In this document: in pieces, positions 37,165-46,696 of the stretch
Numbering within the stretch: position 1 is the stretch's first letter
Layout of the letters: each line of letters opens with the position of its first letter
Assembly: GCA_016707585.1 (NCBI GenBank)
Contig: JADJHL010000012.1
Coordinates: forward strand, 186,001 to 250,000
Direction: 5' to 3'
DNA from: Ignavibacteriales bacterium
GTDB lineage: Bacteria; Bacteroidota; Ignavibacteria; Ignavibacteriales; Ignavibacteriaceae
Length of the DNA stretch: 64,000 nt
The notes under the pieces: model-generated
The model's database searches: none
Told to the model about the DNA's origin: nothing
What the model saw: only the letters and a program-made list of their open reading frames with translations
Program-made: the position numbers and the translations under genes

Positions 37165-37620
37165 ATGAAAAAACAAATAACACAAGTTAGAGATATTGCC
37201 GAAATTGAAAAGCAATTATTGCAAACTCAATCAGGCATATTATGTATTCATCTTTCAAACGAAAAGCTTATGCAAATCGCTTGCAATTTCGTTTATCTTG
37301 ATAAAAATATTTACACTTATCTTGACAGTACTGATGAAAATTACGAATATGTTAAATATGGTTCCGCCGGAAGTTTTTCAATATCTGCAAATGAAAATAT
37401 TAAAAAATCAAATGAACTTTCTTATAAGTTATCTTTTATAACCATTAACGGCGAGATAAAAGATATTGATGATAATAAACTTAGTGAACAGATAACTGAA
37501 TTATACAGGCTAAAATATTCAGCGCAAATTGATGCAAATGTGTATGTAGTGAGTGAAAATTTAAAACCTGTTATTCTGGATACAAATGAAATAAAAGCTT
37601 TAATAGAAGTGGGAATTTAA
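37165..37620 (+). CDS. Possible FMN-binding split-barrel (pyridoxamine oxidase-like) protein
   Basis: A 151-residue soluble protein: a short helix, then beta-rich G-I-L-C-I-H-L-S-N, Q-I-A-C-N-F-V-Y-L-D-K-N-I-Y-T-Y-L and G-S-A-G-S-F-S-I, resembling the order of strands in pyridoxamine 5'-phosphate oxidase-like split barrels. No diagnostic cofactor residue is clear, so the call is tentative. It follows the helicase by 26 bp and is ended by a strong terminator. Confidence 0.4.
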   Translation: MKKQITQVRDIAEIEKQLLQTQSGILCIHLSNEKLMQIACNFVYLDKNIYTYLDSTDENYEYVKYGSAGSFSISANENIKKSNELSYKLSFITINGEIKDIDDNKLSEQITELYRLKYSAQIDANVYVVSENLKPVILDTNEIKALIEVGI

Positions 37621-37647
37621 GTCTAAATCTTTGTGTGCATTTTTTTT

Positions 37648-37690
37648 AGAGATGATGTCATTTTGCATAGATGTCATCTCTTTATTTTTA
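37648..37690 (+). terminator. Rho-independent terminator
   Basis: AGAGATGA (37648-37655) pairs with TCATCTCT (37674-37681) around a loop, followed by TTATTTTTA. It closes the kinase-helicase transcription unit. Confidence 0.75.
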
Positions 37691-37738
37691 TAATAATGAT
37701 TCATTAATTTATTCTCTACTTAACTAAGGAGAATTATC

Positions 37739-39364
37739 TTGTTAAACTACGTTTGGATCTCTTTATTATTCCTTGGCCTCGCATCCGCATTATTTATAGA
37801 TATTTCAGACCTCACAGGAAATAAATACAACAATGATGTTCCACTATCTGTTACTATTAAATCTACAGATGTAAAATCTTCAGGTGGATTTAATTGTGAG
37901 GTGAATATCACAAAAGAAAGTTTTAATAAATTCTTTAAAGCACAACAAAAAGAAAATGTTATTGTAAAAGCAGTTGGCTCATTTACCGATGATAAAAAAG
38001 CAATTCAGCTTTATGTTAAAACTGATGAGAACACTCCTGAAAATCTTATTGTTGTTGCAAAAGCTTCCGGTAAAGATGATGACATACTGGCACGAGCTAG
38101 CATAATTTCTAAACAGGATAGCGTTACTTATTTATCAAAAGTTTATTTTGAAAAAATTAGTTTCTTATCGATGAAACGTGTTACAAATGATTCTATTAAT
38201 ATTGCAGGAACAGCAGTTGAAATTGCATTGGGTTTAATTGGAATTATGGCAATGTGGCTTGGTGTGATGAAAGTTGCTGAGCAAGCAGGTTTGATAAAAA
38301 TTATTGCAAGCTGGCTTAGACCTGTTACAAAAAGATTGTTTCCTGAAGTTCCACCTGATCATCCGGCAGTTGGCTCAATGGTTATGAATATTTCTGCAAA
38401 TATGCTTGGACTGGGAAATGCTGCAACTCCGTTTGGATTAAAGGCTATGGAAGAGTTGGATACATTAAATCCAAATAAAGGAACAGCAACTAATTCTATG
38501 GTTACATTTTTAGCAATTAACACTGCGGGAATGACAATTATTCCAGCAACTGCAATTGCAATTCGTGCTGCTGCCGGTAGTGCAGATCCAACAATTATAA
38601 TTGCTACTTCATTATTTGGTTCAACTTGCGCAACTATAACAGGATTAACAGTTGCAAAATTATTTGAAAGATTTCCAATCGAAAAAAATGGTTATGGAAG
38701 TTGGTTTAAAAGTAATCTTAAATTTTTAATTACAGTTCTTTCGATGATTTCAGTTTTAATATTAACCTTTGCAACCGGATTTTCATCTGTAATTGCATCC
38801 GCATTTAGTTTTCTACCTCCAACATTCTTTAAAGATTCAATTCAGATTATATCAACACTGGCAATTCCATTTTTCATATTTGTCTTTATTGGATATGGTG
38901 TAATCAAAAAAGTAAAAGTATATGAACAGTTTGTTGAAGGAGCCAAAGAAGGATTTAATATTGCAATAAGAATTATTCCATATTTAGTTGCAATGCTCGT
39001 TGCAATTGCAATATTTAGAGCCGGTGGTGCTATGGATAACTGGTTAATTCCATTGTTGCGTATAGTTACAGATCCAATTGGAATGCCCGCAGAAGCTCTT
39101 CCAATGGCGCTGATGAGACCATTATCCGGCAGTGGCTCACTTGGAGTAATGGCAGATATAATTGCTGTTCACGGTGCTGATTCTTTTATAGGAATTTTAG
39201 TTTCAACTTTCTTTGGAAGTTCTGAAACCACATTTTATGTACTTGCAGTTTACTTTGGTGCAGTAAATATTAAAAACACGCGCCATGCTTTAGCGGCTGG
39301 ATTGGCTGCGGATATAGCAGGAATGTTGGGTGCTTTGTTTATTGTTAAGCTTTTATTTGGTTGA
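37739..39364 (+). CDS. SpmA-SpmB fusion (nucleoside-recognition/Gate domain membrane protein)
   Basis: A 541-residue polytopic protein in which the two Gate domains found separately as SpmA and SpmB in spore formers are fused. The N-terminal half has G-L-I-G-I-M-A-M-W-L-G, M-N-I-S-A-N-M-L-G-L-G-N-A-A-T-P-F-G and N-T-A-G-M-T-I-I-P. The C-terminal half has E-G-A-K-E-G-F-N-I, M-R-P-L-S-G-S-G-S and S-S-E-T-T-F-Y-V. An inserted extracytoplasmic segment lies near 25-150. The start is a TTG preceded by AAGGAG at a 7-bp distance. Transport function in non-spore-formers is unknown. The next gene begins within a few bases. Confidence 0.85.
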   Translation: MLNYVWISLLFLGLASALFIDISDLTGNKYNNDVPLSVTIKSTDVKSSGGFNCEVNITKESFNKFFKAQQKENVIVKAVGSFTDDKKAIQLYVKTDENTPENLIVVAKASGKDDDILARASIISKQDSVTYLSKVYFEKISFLSMKRVTNDSINIAGTAVEIALGLIGIMAMWLGVMKVAEQAGLIKIIASWLRPVTKRLFPEVPPDHPAVGSMVMNISANMLGLGNAATPFGLKAMEELDTLNPNKGTATNSMVTFLAINTAGMTIIPATAIAIRAAAGSADPTIIIATSLFGSTCATITGLTVAKLFERFPIEKNGYGSWFKSNLKFLITVLSMISVLILTFATGFSSVIASAFSFLPPTFFKDSIQIISTLAIPFFIFVFIGYGVIKKVKVYEQFVEGAKEGFNIAIRIIPYLVAMLVAIAIFRAGGAMDNWLIPLLRIVTDPIGMPAEALPMALMRPLSGSGSLGVMADIIAVHGADSFIGILVSTFFGSSETTFYVLAVYFGAVNIKNTRHALAAGLAADIAGMLGALFIVKLLFG

Positions 39365-39366
39365 GA

Positions 39367-40320
39367 ATGAAGAAAGTATTTATAACCAGAGATATTCCTT
39401 CTATTGGAATTGATTTGCTTAAGAAAAAAGGATTTGATGTTTCTGTTTATAAAAAAGATCAACCAATTTCTAAAATTGAACTCGTGAAATCTGTAAAAAA
39501 TTGTGATGCACTGATTTCTTTATTGTCTGATAAAATTGATAAAGAAATTATTGATTTGATGGATCGATGCAAAGTGATAGCCAATTATGCAGTTGGATTT
39601 AATAATATCGATATTGAATATGCAAAGAGCAAAGGAATTATTGTTACAAATACTCCTGATGTTTTAACCGATTCAACTGCTGATCTTACCATTGTACTTG
39701 TACTTTCTTGTGCTAGAAAAATTTCTGAATCAGAAAAATTAGTAAGAGATAAAAAATTTGTTGGATGGAAACCAAAATTACTATTGGGAATGGAATTGCG
39801 AAATAAATATTTTGGAATTCTTGGTGCTGGTAGAATCGGAACTGAAGTTGCAAAAAGAGCACATTCTTTTGGCTGCAAAATAATTTACTATTCAAATTCT
39901 AAAAACGATTTTCTTGAGACTGTTTTAAAAGCAAAGAAAATGTCGCTTAACTCGATCCTAAAAAAATCTGATATTATTTCGTTACATCTACCTTTAAATA
40001 AGAAATCAAAAAATCTTTTAAGCAAAGAAAAGTTAGCTTTGTTAAAACCATCTTCAATATTTATAAATACAGCGCGTGGAGAAATAGTTGATGAATCCTA
40101 CTTGATTAAGATGCTAAAGCAAAATAAAATTGCATCTGCGGGATTTGATGTTTACCAAAATGAACCAAATCTAAACAAAGAATTTTATGAACTGAAAAAT
40201 GTAGTTTTGTTACCGCATATTGGCAGCGCAACTATGGAAGCTAGAAATAACATGTCACTACTTGTAGCAAAAAATGTTATCGCAATTTTATCAGGAAAAC
40301 AAGCAATTACTCCGGTTTAA
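39367..40320 (+). CDS. D-isomer-specific 2-hydroxyacid dehydrogenase
   Basis: A 317-residue NAD(P)-dependent oxidoreductase of the glyoxylate/hydroxypyruvate reductase group. The Rossmann motif G-I-L-G-A-G-R-I-G-T-E near 147-157 is followed by the catalytic N-T-A-R-G-E (Arg), N-E-P-N (Glu) and L-P-H-I-G-S-A-T (His). The early V-G-F-N-N-I-D is typical of glyoxylate reductases. The exact substrate cannot be told from sequence. ATG 39367 lies two bases after the spmAB stop. Confidence 0.9.
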   Translation: MKKVFITRDIPSIGIDLLKKKGFDVSVYKKDQPISKIELVKSVKNCDALISLLSDKIDKEIIDLMDRCKVIANYAVGFNNIDIEYAKSKGIIVTNTPDVLTDSTADLTIVLVLSCARKISESEKLVRDKKFVGWKPKLLLGMELRNKYFGILGAGRIGTEVAKRAHSFGCKIIYYSNSKNDFLETVLKAKKMSLNSILKKSDIISLHLPLNKKSKNLLSKEKLALLKPSSIFINTARGEIVDESYLIKMLKQNKIASAGFDVYQNEPNLNKEFYELKNVVLLPHIGSATMEARNNMSLLVAKNVIAILSGKQAITPV

Positions 40321-40389
40321 TTTTCACTTATTTTGATTGCTAATCAGATATACCAATCGTAATTTTGAAACAAAAAAAGAGAAGTTTAC

Positions 40390-41511
40390 ATGAGATTTGG
40401 AATACCAAAAGAAACTCTTTATGAAGAAAAAAGAGTTGCATTAGCTCCCGCAGGAGTAGATGCTTTAGTAAGGGCCGGTCACACAGTTTATATACAAAGT
40501 GGAGCAGGCGAGGGAAGCCATTTTAGCGATGAAGAATATCGTAAAACTGGAGCACAAATAGTTTATTCCGCCGAAGAGGCGTTTACAAGAGCCGAAGTGG
40601 TTGTAAAGGTAGCAGTACTTTCTGAAACTGAAGCAGAATATCTTCAAGAAAATCAAACTCTTTTTTCATTTCTTCATCTTGCAATAGGTAAAAGAAAAAT
40701 TATTGATCAATTGCTTAAGAAAAAAATTACCGCAATTGGTTATGAGTTGATTGAAGAAGAAGATAGGCTTCCTGTTTTACATTCAATGAGTGAAATTGCC
40801 GGTCAGCTTTCAATACAGGTTGCTGAGAGATATCTTGAAAGTTTTAGTGAAGGTGGCAGAGGAATTTTACTTGGTGGTATTACAGGAGTTGCTCCTGCTG
40901 CGGTTGTTATTCTTGGGGCAGGTGTTGTTGGAGTTACAGCAGCACGCGCTGCACTTGGCAGAGGTGCCCAGGTAATTGTGATTGATAAAGATTTAAATCG
41001 ATTAAGAAATATTGATCTTAACTTTAGAAAAAATGTTACGACAGTTGTTGCAAATCCTTACACAATTTCTCGCGGAGTACGTTTTGCAGATGTTTTGATT
41101 GGTGCAGTTTTAATTAAGGGTGAAAAAGCTCCTAACATTGTTACAGAAGCAATGGTTAAAGAAATGAAAAAAGGTTCTGTAATTGTAGATGTTTCGATTG
41201 ATCAAGGTGGTTGCATTGAAACAAGTCATATTACAACTCAATCGGATCCAGTTTACAGAATGCATGATGTAATACATTATTGCGTTCCAAATATGCCGGC
41301 AATTGTATCCCGTACAGCAAGTTATGGATTGAACAATGCATCACTTAGTTATATTCAAGATATTGCAGAAAATGGTTTATCAAATGCTTTGCTGGGTGAT
41401 TCAGGATTATCAAAAGGCGTTTGTACTTATAATGGTTATTGCTGCAATGAATCTATTGCACATACTTTTAATGTAGAATATAGAAGATTACATATTTTTT
41501 CCAGTAATTAG
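40390..41511 (+). CDS. ald: Alanine dehydrogenase
   Basis: A 373-residue NAD-dependent enzyme interconverting L-alanine and pyruvate plus ammonia. The start R-F-G-I-P-K-E-T-L-Y-E-E-K-R-V-A is the family signature, with A-G-x-G-x-x-S-x-F-S-D-E-E-Y near 39-50. The NAD fold has V-I-L-G-A-G-V-V-G near 174, and the C-terminal region has V-D-V-S-I-D-Q-G-G-C-I-E-T-S. AAAGAGAAG precedes the ATG. Probably a link between amino-acid and central metabolism, next to an acyl-CoA transferase. Confidence 0.93.
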   Translation: MRFGIPKETLYEEKRVALAPAGVDALVRAGHTVYIQSGAGEGSHFSDEEYRKTGAQIVYSAEEAFTRAEVVVKVAVLSETEAEYLQENQTLFSFLHLAIGKRKIIDQLLKKKITAIGYELIEEEDRLPVLHSMSEIAGQLSIQVAERYLESFSEGGRGILLGGITGVAPAAVVILGAGVVGVTAARAALGRGAQVIVIDKDLNRLRNIDLNFRKNVTTVVANPYTISRGVRFADVLIGAVLIKGEKAPNIVTEAMVKEMKKGSVIVDVSIDQGGCIETSHITTQSDPVYRMHDVIHYCVPNMPAIVSRTASYGLNNASLSYIQDIAENGLSNALLGDSGLSKGVCTYNGYCCNESIAHTFNVEYRRLHIFSSN

Positions 41512-41559
41512 TTTTTAAAAGTTTATATAAAGATTTGAATTATTAAAAGAGAATTTGAA

Positions 41560-42941
41560 ATGACATCAACAGAAGAAATAATAGCAAAAAATCCAATACC
41601 AACTAATTTACTTCGTATGTATAATCAAAAATTAGTTAGCTCTGATGAAGCAGTTAAGCATATAAAATCCGGTGATAACGTAATTGTTCAGCCAGGTTGT
41701 GCGGTACCTTCAGAATTAGTAAGAGCTTTAGTGCGTAGAAAAGATGAACTTGAAAATGTAACAATGTATCATATTCTTATAGTTGGAGAATTACCTTATC
41801 TGCAACCAGGCATGGAAAAACATTTTAAGCATAAAGCATTTTTTATAGGAGCTAATGCAAGAAAATCAGTTAATGAAGGAAGATCCGAGTTCATTCCAAT
41901 ATTTTTATATGAAGTTCCTTTACTATTTAAATTAGGTAGAATACAAACTGATGTAGCGTTGGTAAATGTTTCTCCGCCCGATGAACATGGTTTTTGCAGT
42001 TATGGTGTTGATGTTGGGACAATTAAAACTCCGGCAGAAAAATCGAAAATAATTATTGCGCAAATAAATAAACATCAGCCAAGAACACTTGGTGATTGCT
42101 TTATCCATATAAATAAAATTAATTATATAGTTGAGTATGATGAACCGTTAAAAGAACTTCCACAGGTTGATCCTGATGCAACTCCGGAAGTTTTAGCGGT
42201 GTTTGATAAAATAGGACAGAATGTTGCAAATCTTATTGAAGATGGTTCTACATTACAAATGGGTATTGGCGCAATTCCTGATTCGGTTATGAAATATTTA
42301 TTTAATAAAAAGATTTGGGAATTCATACAGAAATGTTTTCTGATGGAATGATTGATCTTGTTGAGGCTGGTGTAATTAATGGAGAAAAGAAAACACTTCA
42401 TCCAGGAAAAATTATTGCAGGTTTTGTTTTAGGAACAAGACGAGCATATGATTACATTGATAACAATCCGGTTTTTGAGTTTCATCCGCAAGAATATGTA
42501 AACGATCCATTTATCATTGCAAAGAATAATAAAATGGTTGCAATCAATTCTGCATTAGAGATTGATCTTACAGGACAGGTTTGTGCTGATTCTATAGGCA
42601 CAAGATTGTATTCCGGTATTGGTGGGCAAGTTGATTTTATTCGTGGTGCTTCAAAATCTGAAGGAGGAAAACCAATAATCGCACTTCCTTCATCTACTAA
42701 AGATGATAAAATATCACGTATAGTTCCTACATTAAAAACAGGTGCTGGTGTTGTTACATCAAGAGGTGATGTTGATTATGTTGTTACTGAGTACGGCGCT
42801 GTAAATTTATGGGGAAAAACTATTCAGGAAAGGGCTAAAGCATTAATCTCAATTGCACATCCAAAGTTTAGAGATGAGTTGACAAAATACGCTAAAGAAA
42901 CTTTTTTACATTTAAATAAAAATGGTTGCTGTAATCGGTGA
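41560..42941 (+). CDS. Acetyl-CoA hydrolase/transferase family (4-hydroxybutyrate CoA-transferase-like), frameshifted
   Basis: About 460 residues after repair. The N-terminal part (41560-42351) has G-D-N-V-I-V-Q-P-G-C-A, V-S-P-P-D-E-H-G-F-C-S-Y-G and G-S-T-L-Q-M-G-I-G-A-I-P. The C-terminal part has H-T-E-M-F-S-D-G-M-I-D-L, the S-A-L-E-I-D-L-T-G-Q-V segment and Y-V-V-T-E-Y-G-A-V-N-L. Adding one A to the A5 run 42307-42311 joins them as N-K-K-D-L-G-I-H-T-E-M. The family moves CoA between acetate and acyl groups, for example 4-hydroxybutyrate. The glutamate of the S-A-L-E motif should be the CoA-ester nucleophile. Overlaps the phosphatase gene by 20 bp. Confidence 0.85.
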
Positions 42942-43633
42942 TGTACATGGTTGTTTTTATACACTGCAAAATCTTGTAGAAAAAATTCGTGCAAAATATC
43001 CTGATATTAAAATTTATTGTGTTGGAGACTTAGTTGATCGTGGTAATTATGGTCTTGAAGTAATTGATTATGTTATTTCGGAGAGTATTGAGTTTACGAA
43101 GGGAAACCACGATTTGATGTTTTATGCATTTTACCGTGATCCTAACACATCAATGGCAAAAACTGGATTCAGAATGGAGCCGCCACAACTATTGAATCAT
43201 ACATTAACAATGTTGAAAAGCGTGATGAACATTTAAATGTAATTTACAATGCTCCATTATTTATTAATACAGTAGATTGCTTCATTTCACATATGCAGGC
43301 ATATCCAAATTTTATCAAAAATATTTAAAAGAATATTTTCTCAACGATCTTGTTTCATTAAAAAATCTACTCGAATCAGACTTATTTGAAAATCATAGTG
43401 TAATATGGTGTCGTCAAAATTTAATGAATATTGGGAAACTTCAAATTGTTGGGCACACTCATCGCAAAGACACATTTTATGATCATGAATCAAATACGGT
43501 GTATCTTGATACTACAGCATTTGGATTAAACAAACTTACTGCAGCGATAATTGAAAATAGTAAAGTGATTGAAATGATTGAGCAACCTACTTTTAAAGAT
43601 GATTCCGATAGTAGATGGAAATATTATTTATAA
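42922..43633 (+). CDS. Calcineurin-like metallophosphoesterase, two frameshifts
   Basis: The start is intact: V-I-G-D-V-H-G-C near 4-11, G-D-L-V-D-R-G near 35 and G-N-H-D near 61 are the metal-binding motifs of serine/threonine-phosphatase-like enzymes. The frame then breaks near 43158 (A5 run in GCAAAAACTGG; one more A gives M-A-K-N-W-I-Q-N-G-A-A-T-T-I) and again near 43280-43305. The end (Y-A-G-I-S-K-F-Y-Q, V-G-H-T-H-R) lies in a third stretch to 43633. The repaired length is about 237 residues. Two breaks in one gene make real decay somewhat more likely here than elsewhere in the window. Confidence 0.75.
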
Positions 43634-43645
43634 AAATAGAATTGT

Positions 43646-44116
43646 ATGGGAATTGAAATCGAAAGAAAATATTTAGTTAAGTCGGATGAGTGGAAATCTT
43701 CAGGAGTTAAAAAGCTTTATCAACAAGGATATTTGTTGATTGATAAAACAAAAACAATACGAGTTAGAACAATTGAAGACACAGCATATTTAACAATCAA
43801 AGGTGCTTCATCTGGTATTAGTAGAAGCGAGTTTGAATATGAAATCCCTGTTGAGGATGCAAAATTTATGTTAGCCAATCTTTGCGAAAAACCAATTATT
43901 GAAAAGTATAGAACCAAAATTGAGTTGAACGAATTGATTTGGGAAGTTGATGAGTTTGTTGGTGACAATACAGGATTAATTATTGCAGAAGTAGAATTAA
44001 AGAATGAATATCAAAAAATAGTTTTGCCAGATTGGATTGGTGAAGAAGTGAGTGGAAATCCTAAATACAACAATTCTTATCTTGTAAAAAATCCATATAA
44101 AAACTGGAATGATTAG
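43646..44116 (+). CDS. CYTH-domain protein (inorganic triphosphatase-like)
   Basis: A 156-residue protein beginning M-G-I-E-I-E-R-K-Y-L-V, the E-x-E-x-K signature of the CYTH superfamily. It continues with Q-Q-G-Y-L-L, R-V-R-T, T-I-K-G, S-R-S-E-F-E-Y-E-I, K-Y-R-T and W-E-V-D-E-F, the alternating charged strands of the triphosphate tunnel. Bacterial members of this size hydrolyse tripolyphosphate or similar. It lies 12 bp after the metallophosphatase and overlaps or abuts the next lipoprotein gene. Confidence 0.9.
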   Translation: MGIEIERKYLVKSDEWKSSGVKKLYQQGYLLIDKTKTIRVRTIEDTAYLTIKGASSGISRSEFEYEIPVEDAKFMLANLCEKPIIEKYRTKIELNELIWEVDEFVGDNTGLIIAEVELKNEYQKIVLPDWIGEEVSGNPKYNNSYLVKNPYKNWND

Positions 44117-44126
44117 ATTAAAAATT

Positions 44127-44876
44127 ATGAGAATTAAATTATATTACACATCCTTTTTTGTGTTGTTGATTGTATCCAGTTTTAGCTGCGATGATCCTAA
44201 TACAACAAAACCTGAAATAAAAACTTTAAATCCAATTATTGAAATTGATCTTTCCAATATTTTATCAGAGCCTTCCGGGATTGTCTATAACTCAACAAAT
44301 AATTCATTCTATATTGTATCTGATACAACATCAAAAATATTTGAAATAAATCTTAACGGTAATTTGATAAAAGAAATATTGGTTACTGCTAATGATCTTG
44401 AGGGAATTACTTTGTCATTAAACAATGATACAATTTATGTTGTTGAAGAATCTGATAATCTAATTACAAGTTTTTTGTTAAACGGTAATAAGATTAATTC
44501 TTTCATTAAAGATGTTTCTACAAATTCTGCAAATGGTCTTGAGGGAATTGCTTTTGATAATTTGAGAAATCTGTTTGTGACCAACGAAAAGCTTCCAAAA
44601 TATCTTATAAAATTAAAGAATCAAGTTGAACTTGGCTCATATGAAATTAATGCTGTCGAGGATCTATCAGACATTTGTTATGATACTGCATTAGATTGTT
44701 TTTGGTTAATTAGTGATGAATCAAAAAAAATTATTAAACTTTCTAAGACCGGTGTTGTTTTATCAGAATGGTTAATCCCTTTTAGCAAAGGAGAAGGAAT
44801 TACATTTGTCCAGGATAAAATGTACATTGTTCGAGATTCAGATTCTAAAATGTACGTGTTTAATAAGCCGAGTTGA
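44127..44876 (+). CDS. SdiA-regulated-type beta-propeller lipoprotein
   Basis: A 249-residue lipoprotein with lipobox S-S-F-S-C after a hydrophobic signal. The mature part has repeats of the form S-G-I-V-Y-N-S-x-N-N-S-F-Y-I-V-S-D, D-L-E-G-I-T-L, and G-L-E-G-I-A-F-D, matching the SdiA-regulated (PF06977) beta-propeller family. ATG 44127 gives the signal peptide; ATG 44109 upstream would overlap the CYTH gene by 8 bp. Probably surface-anchored; ligand unknown. Confidence 0.7.
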   Translation: MRIKLYYTSFFVLLIVSSFSCDDPNTTKPEIKTLNPIIEIDLSNILSEPSGIVYNSTNNSFYIVSDTTSKIFEINLNGNLIKEILVTANDLEGITLSLNNDTIYVVEESDNLITSFLLNGNKINSFIKDVSTNSANGLEGIAFDNLRNLFVTNEKLPKYLIKLKNQVELGSYEINAVEDLSDICYDTALDCFWLISDESKKIIKLSKTGVVLSEWLIPFSKGEGITFVQDKMYIVRDSDSKMYVFNKPS

Positions 44877-45031
44877 AATTACATTGTAAAAAACAATTTA
44901 AAATTGTGATTAAGAGACAAAAAATGCACGGCCATGATTTGTATTATTCACTTGAATGTTTATTAGAATTGTATCGTCTAATATTCACAAGTTTTAATTA
45001 AAATATTATTAGGAGTAAATCAGGAAAAATT

Positions 45032-46624
45032 ATGAAGAAAAATATTTTACATTCAGTTTTTGTTTTATTAACTCTACTGATGATTAGCAATTCGTATGCT
45101 CAATCTCCAGTTAGACTAAACGAAATATTTTCAAGAGCAACTTCCCCCGATTTAGATTGGATGGAAATCTATAACACTTCTGCTACTGCTTTTGATATGA
45201 GCGGATATAAAATTTATGATTCTGGTGGACAATCTGGAACAAAACCCAAAAAGGAATTTCCAGTAGGTTCAATAATCCCAGCAAATGGATTTTTAGTGAT
45301 CGTTACCGATGATACTTCGGAAAGTGGATTCGGGTTATCAAGCAGCGGAGAGCAAGTATGGTTAGAAGATACAGGCGGAACTATTGTTGACGAGATAACA
45401 TTTCCGGCTTTAGCAGTTACCGAATCGTATGGAAGAATTCTAGATGGCGGAACCTGGCAAATATTATCAACAATTACTCGTGGTATCTCAAACGTTATTT
45501 TAAGTGTTAATTATGTTTTTGCAAACGAGGTTTACTCAAGAGGAACTACAAATGATCCTGATTGGATAGAAATTTATAATACATCATCTACCTCTATAGA
45601 TATTAGTGGATATAAGATCTATGATAGTGGTGGACAAGCAGGTACGAAGCCTAAAAAAGAATTTCCTATTGGTTCATTAATAGCTGCAAATGGATTTTTA
45701 GTAATAGTTACTGATGATACTTCAGCAAGTGGATTTGGAATTTCAAATTCTGGGGAAACTGTTTGGATAGAGAACAATTCAGGAACATTAATAGATTCAG
45801 TTGTAATTCCGGCATTACAAACATCAGAATCTTACAGTAAAATTCCAGATGGTGCGGTATGGTATATTACTGGAACCGTTACAAAAGGCATAACTAACAT
45901 TTATTCAAGCACTTCAGATATTGTTATGAATGAAATTTATTCAAGAGGTTCAAATGATAATCCGGATTGGATTGAGATTTATAATTTATCAGCATCATCA
46001 GTTGATTTAACTGGTTACAAAATTTATGATAGTGGCGGACAAACTGGAACAAAACCAAAAAAAGAATTTCCTGCTGGATCAATAATTCCCGCAAATGGAT
46101 TTCTTGTAATAATTACAGATGACACTTTGGATAGCGGTTTTGGGTTATCAAGTAGTGGTGAAGAGGTTTGGTTAGAAGATACAACAGGAACAGTAATTGA
46201 TAATGTAACTTTCTTAGCTATGGCTGATACTCAATCTTATAGTAGAATTCCTGATGGTAATTCTAATTGGCAGTTAACAGATTATATCACAAAAGGATTT
46301 GCAAACACTATTACTAGTGTTGATGATATGGGAAATTCTATATTAGATTATATGCTATATCAAAACTATCCTAATCCATTTAATCCTGCTACAAGAATAG
46401 AATACTCATTACCTGTTGAAAGCAATGTTAAGATAGTAGTTTATAATTTGATTGGAGAAGTTGTTAAAGAATTAATTAATTCTAATCAGCTTAGTGGTAA
46501 GCATTCAGTCTCTTTTAACGGAGTTGATTTATCAAGTGGAGTTTATTTTTATTCAATATCTGCGGTATCTTTAGATGGTTCAAAATCTTTTAACAACACT
46601 GCAAAAATGATCCTTCTTAAATAA
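45032..46624 (+). CDS. T9SS-exported protein with three lamin-tail domains
   Basis: A 530-residue secreted protein: Sec signal peptide (1-24, ending S-Y-A-Q), three lamin-tail (LTD) domains at roughly 26-150, 160-285 and 290-420, and a C-terminal T9SS type A sorting domain (Y-P-N-P-F-N-P-A-T near 450, S-S-G-V-Y-F-Y near 505). The LTD copies are close to identical over the core D-W-x-E-I-Y-N, G-Y-K-I-Y-D-S-G-G-Q and P-K-K-E-F-P, so they arose by recent duplication. LTDs occur in many extracellular nucleases and adhesins, but no nuclease domain is present here. A strong terminator follows. Confidence 0.88.
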   Translation: MKKNILHSVFVLLTLLMISNSYAQSPVRLNEIFSRATSPDLDWMEIYNTSATAFDMSGYKIYDSGGQSGTKPKKEFPVGSIIPANGFLVIVTDDTSESGFGLSSSGEQVWLEDTGGTIVDEITFPALAVTESYGRILDGGTWQILSTITRGISNVILSVNYVFANEVYSRGTTNDPDWIEIYNTSSTSIDISGYKIYDSGGQAGTKPKKEFPIGSLIAANGFLVIVTDDTSASGFGISNSGETVWIENNSGTLIDSVVIPALQTSESYSKIPDGAVWYITGTVTKGITNIYSSTSDIVMNEIYSRGSNDNPDWIEIYNLSASSVDLTGYKIYDSGGQTGTKPKKEFPAGSIIPANGFLVIITDDTLDSGFGLSSSGEEVWLEDTTGTVIDNVTFLAMADTQSYSRIPDGNSNWQLTDYITKGFANTITSVDDMGNSILDYMLYQNYPNPFNPATRIEYSLPVESNVKIVVYNLIGEVVKELINSNQLSGKHSVSFNGVDLSSGVYFYSISAVSLDGSKSFNNTAKMILLK

Positions 46625-46646
46625 AATATACTAATTATCTGTTCTT

Positions 46647-46682
46647 TAAAGCTCATCAATTAAAGATGAGCTTTTTTATTTT
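46647..46682 (+). terminator. Rho-independent terminator
   Basis: AAGCTCATC (46649-46657) pairs with GATGAGCTT (46665-46673) around AATTAAA, followed by TTTTATTTT. It ends the LTD protein gene and lies just before the convergent permease gene; it may act on both strands. Confidence 0.85.
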
Positions 46683-46696
46683 CATCAAAAGAAAAA

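Noticed and set aside
37739..39364. Sporulation genes because of SpmA/SpmB similarity
   Set aside because: The fused Gate-domain protein is widespread in non-spore-formers and no other sporulation gene is present.
45150..46260. CRISPR-like or tandem DNA repeat array
   Set aside because: The repeats are about 390 bp apart, in frame and inside one gene; they encode lamin-tail modules. No CRISPR array was seen anywhere in the window.
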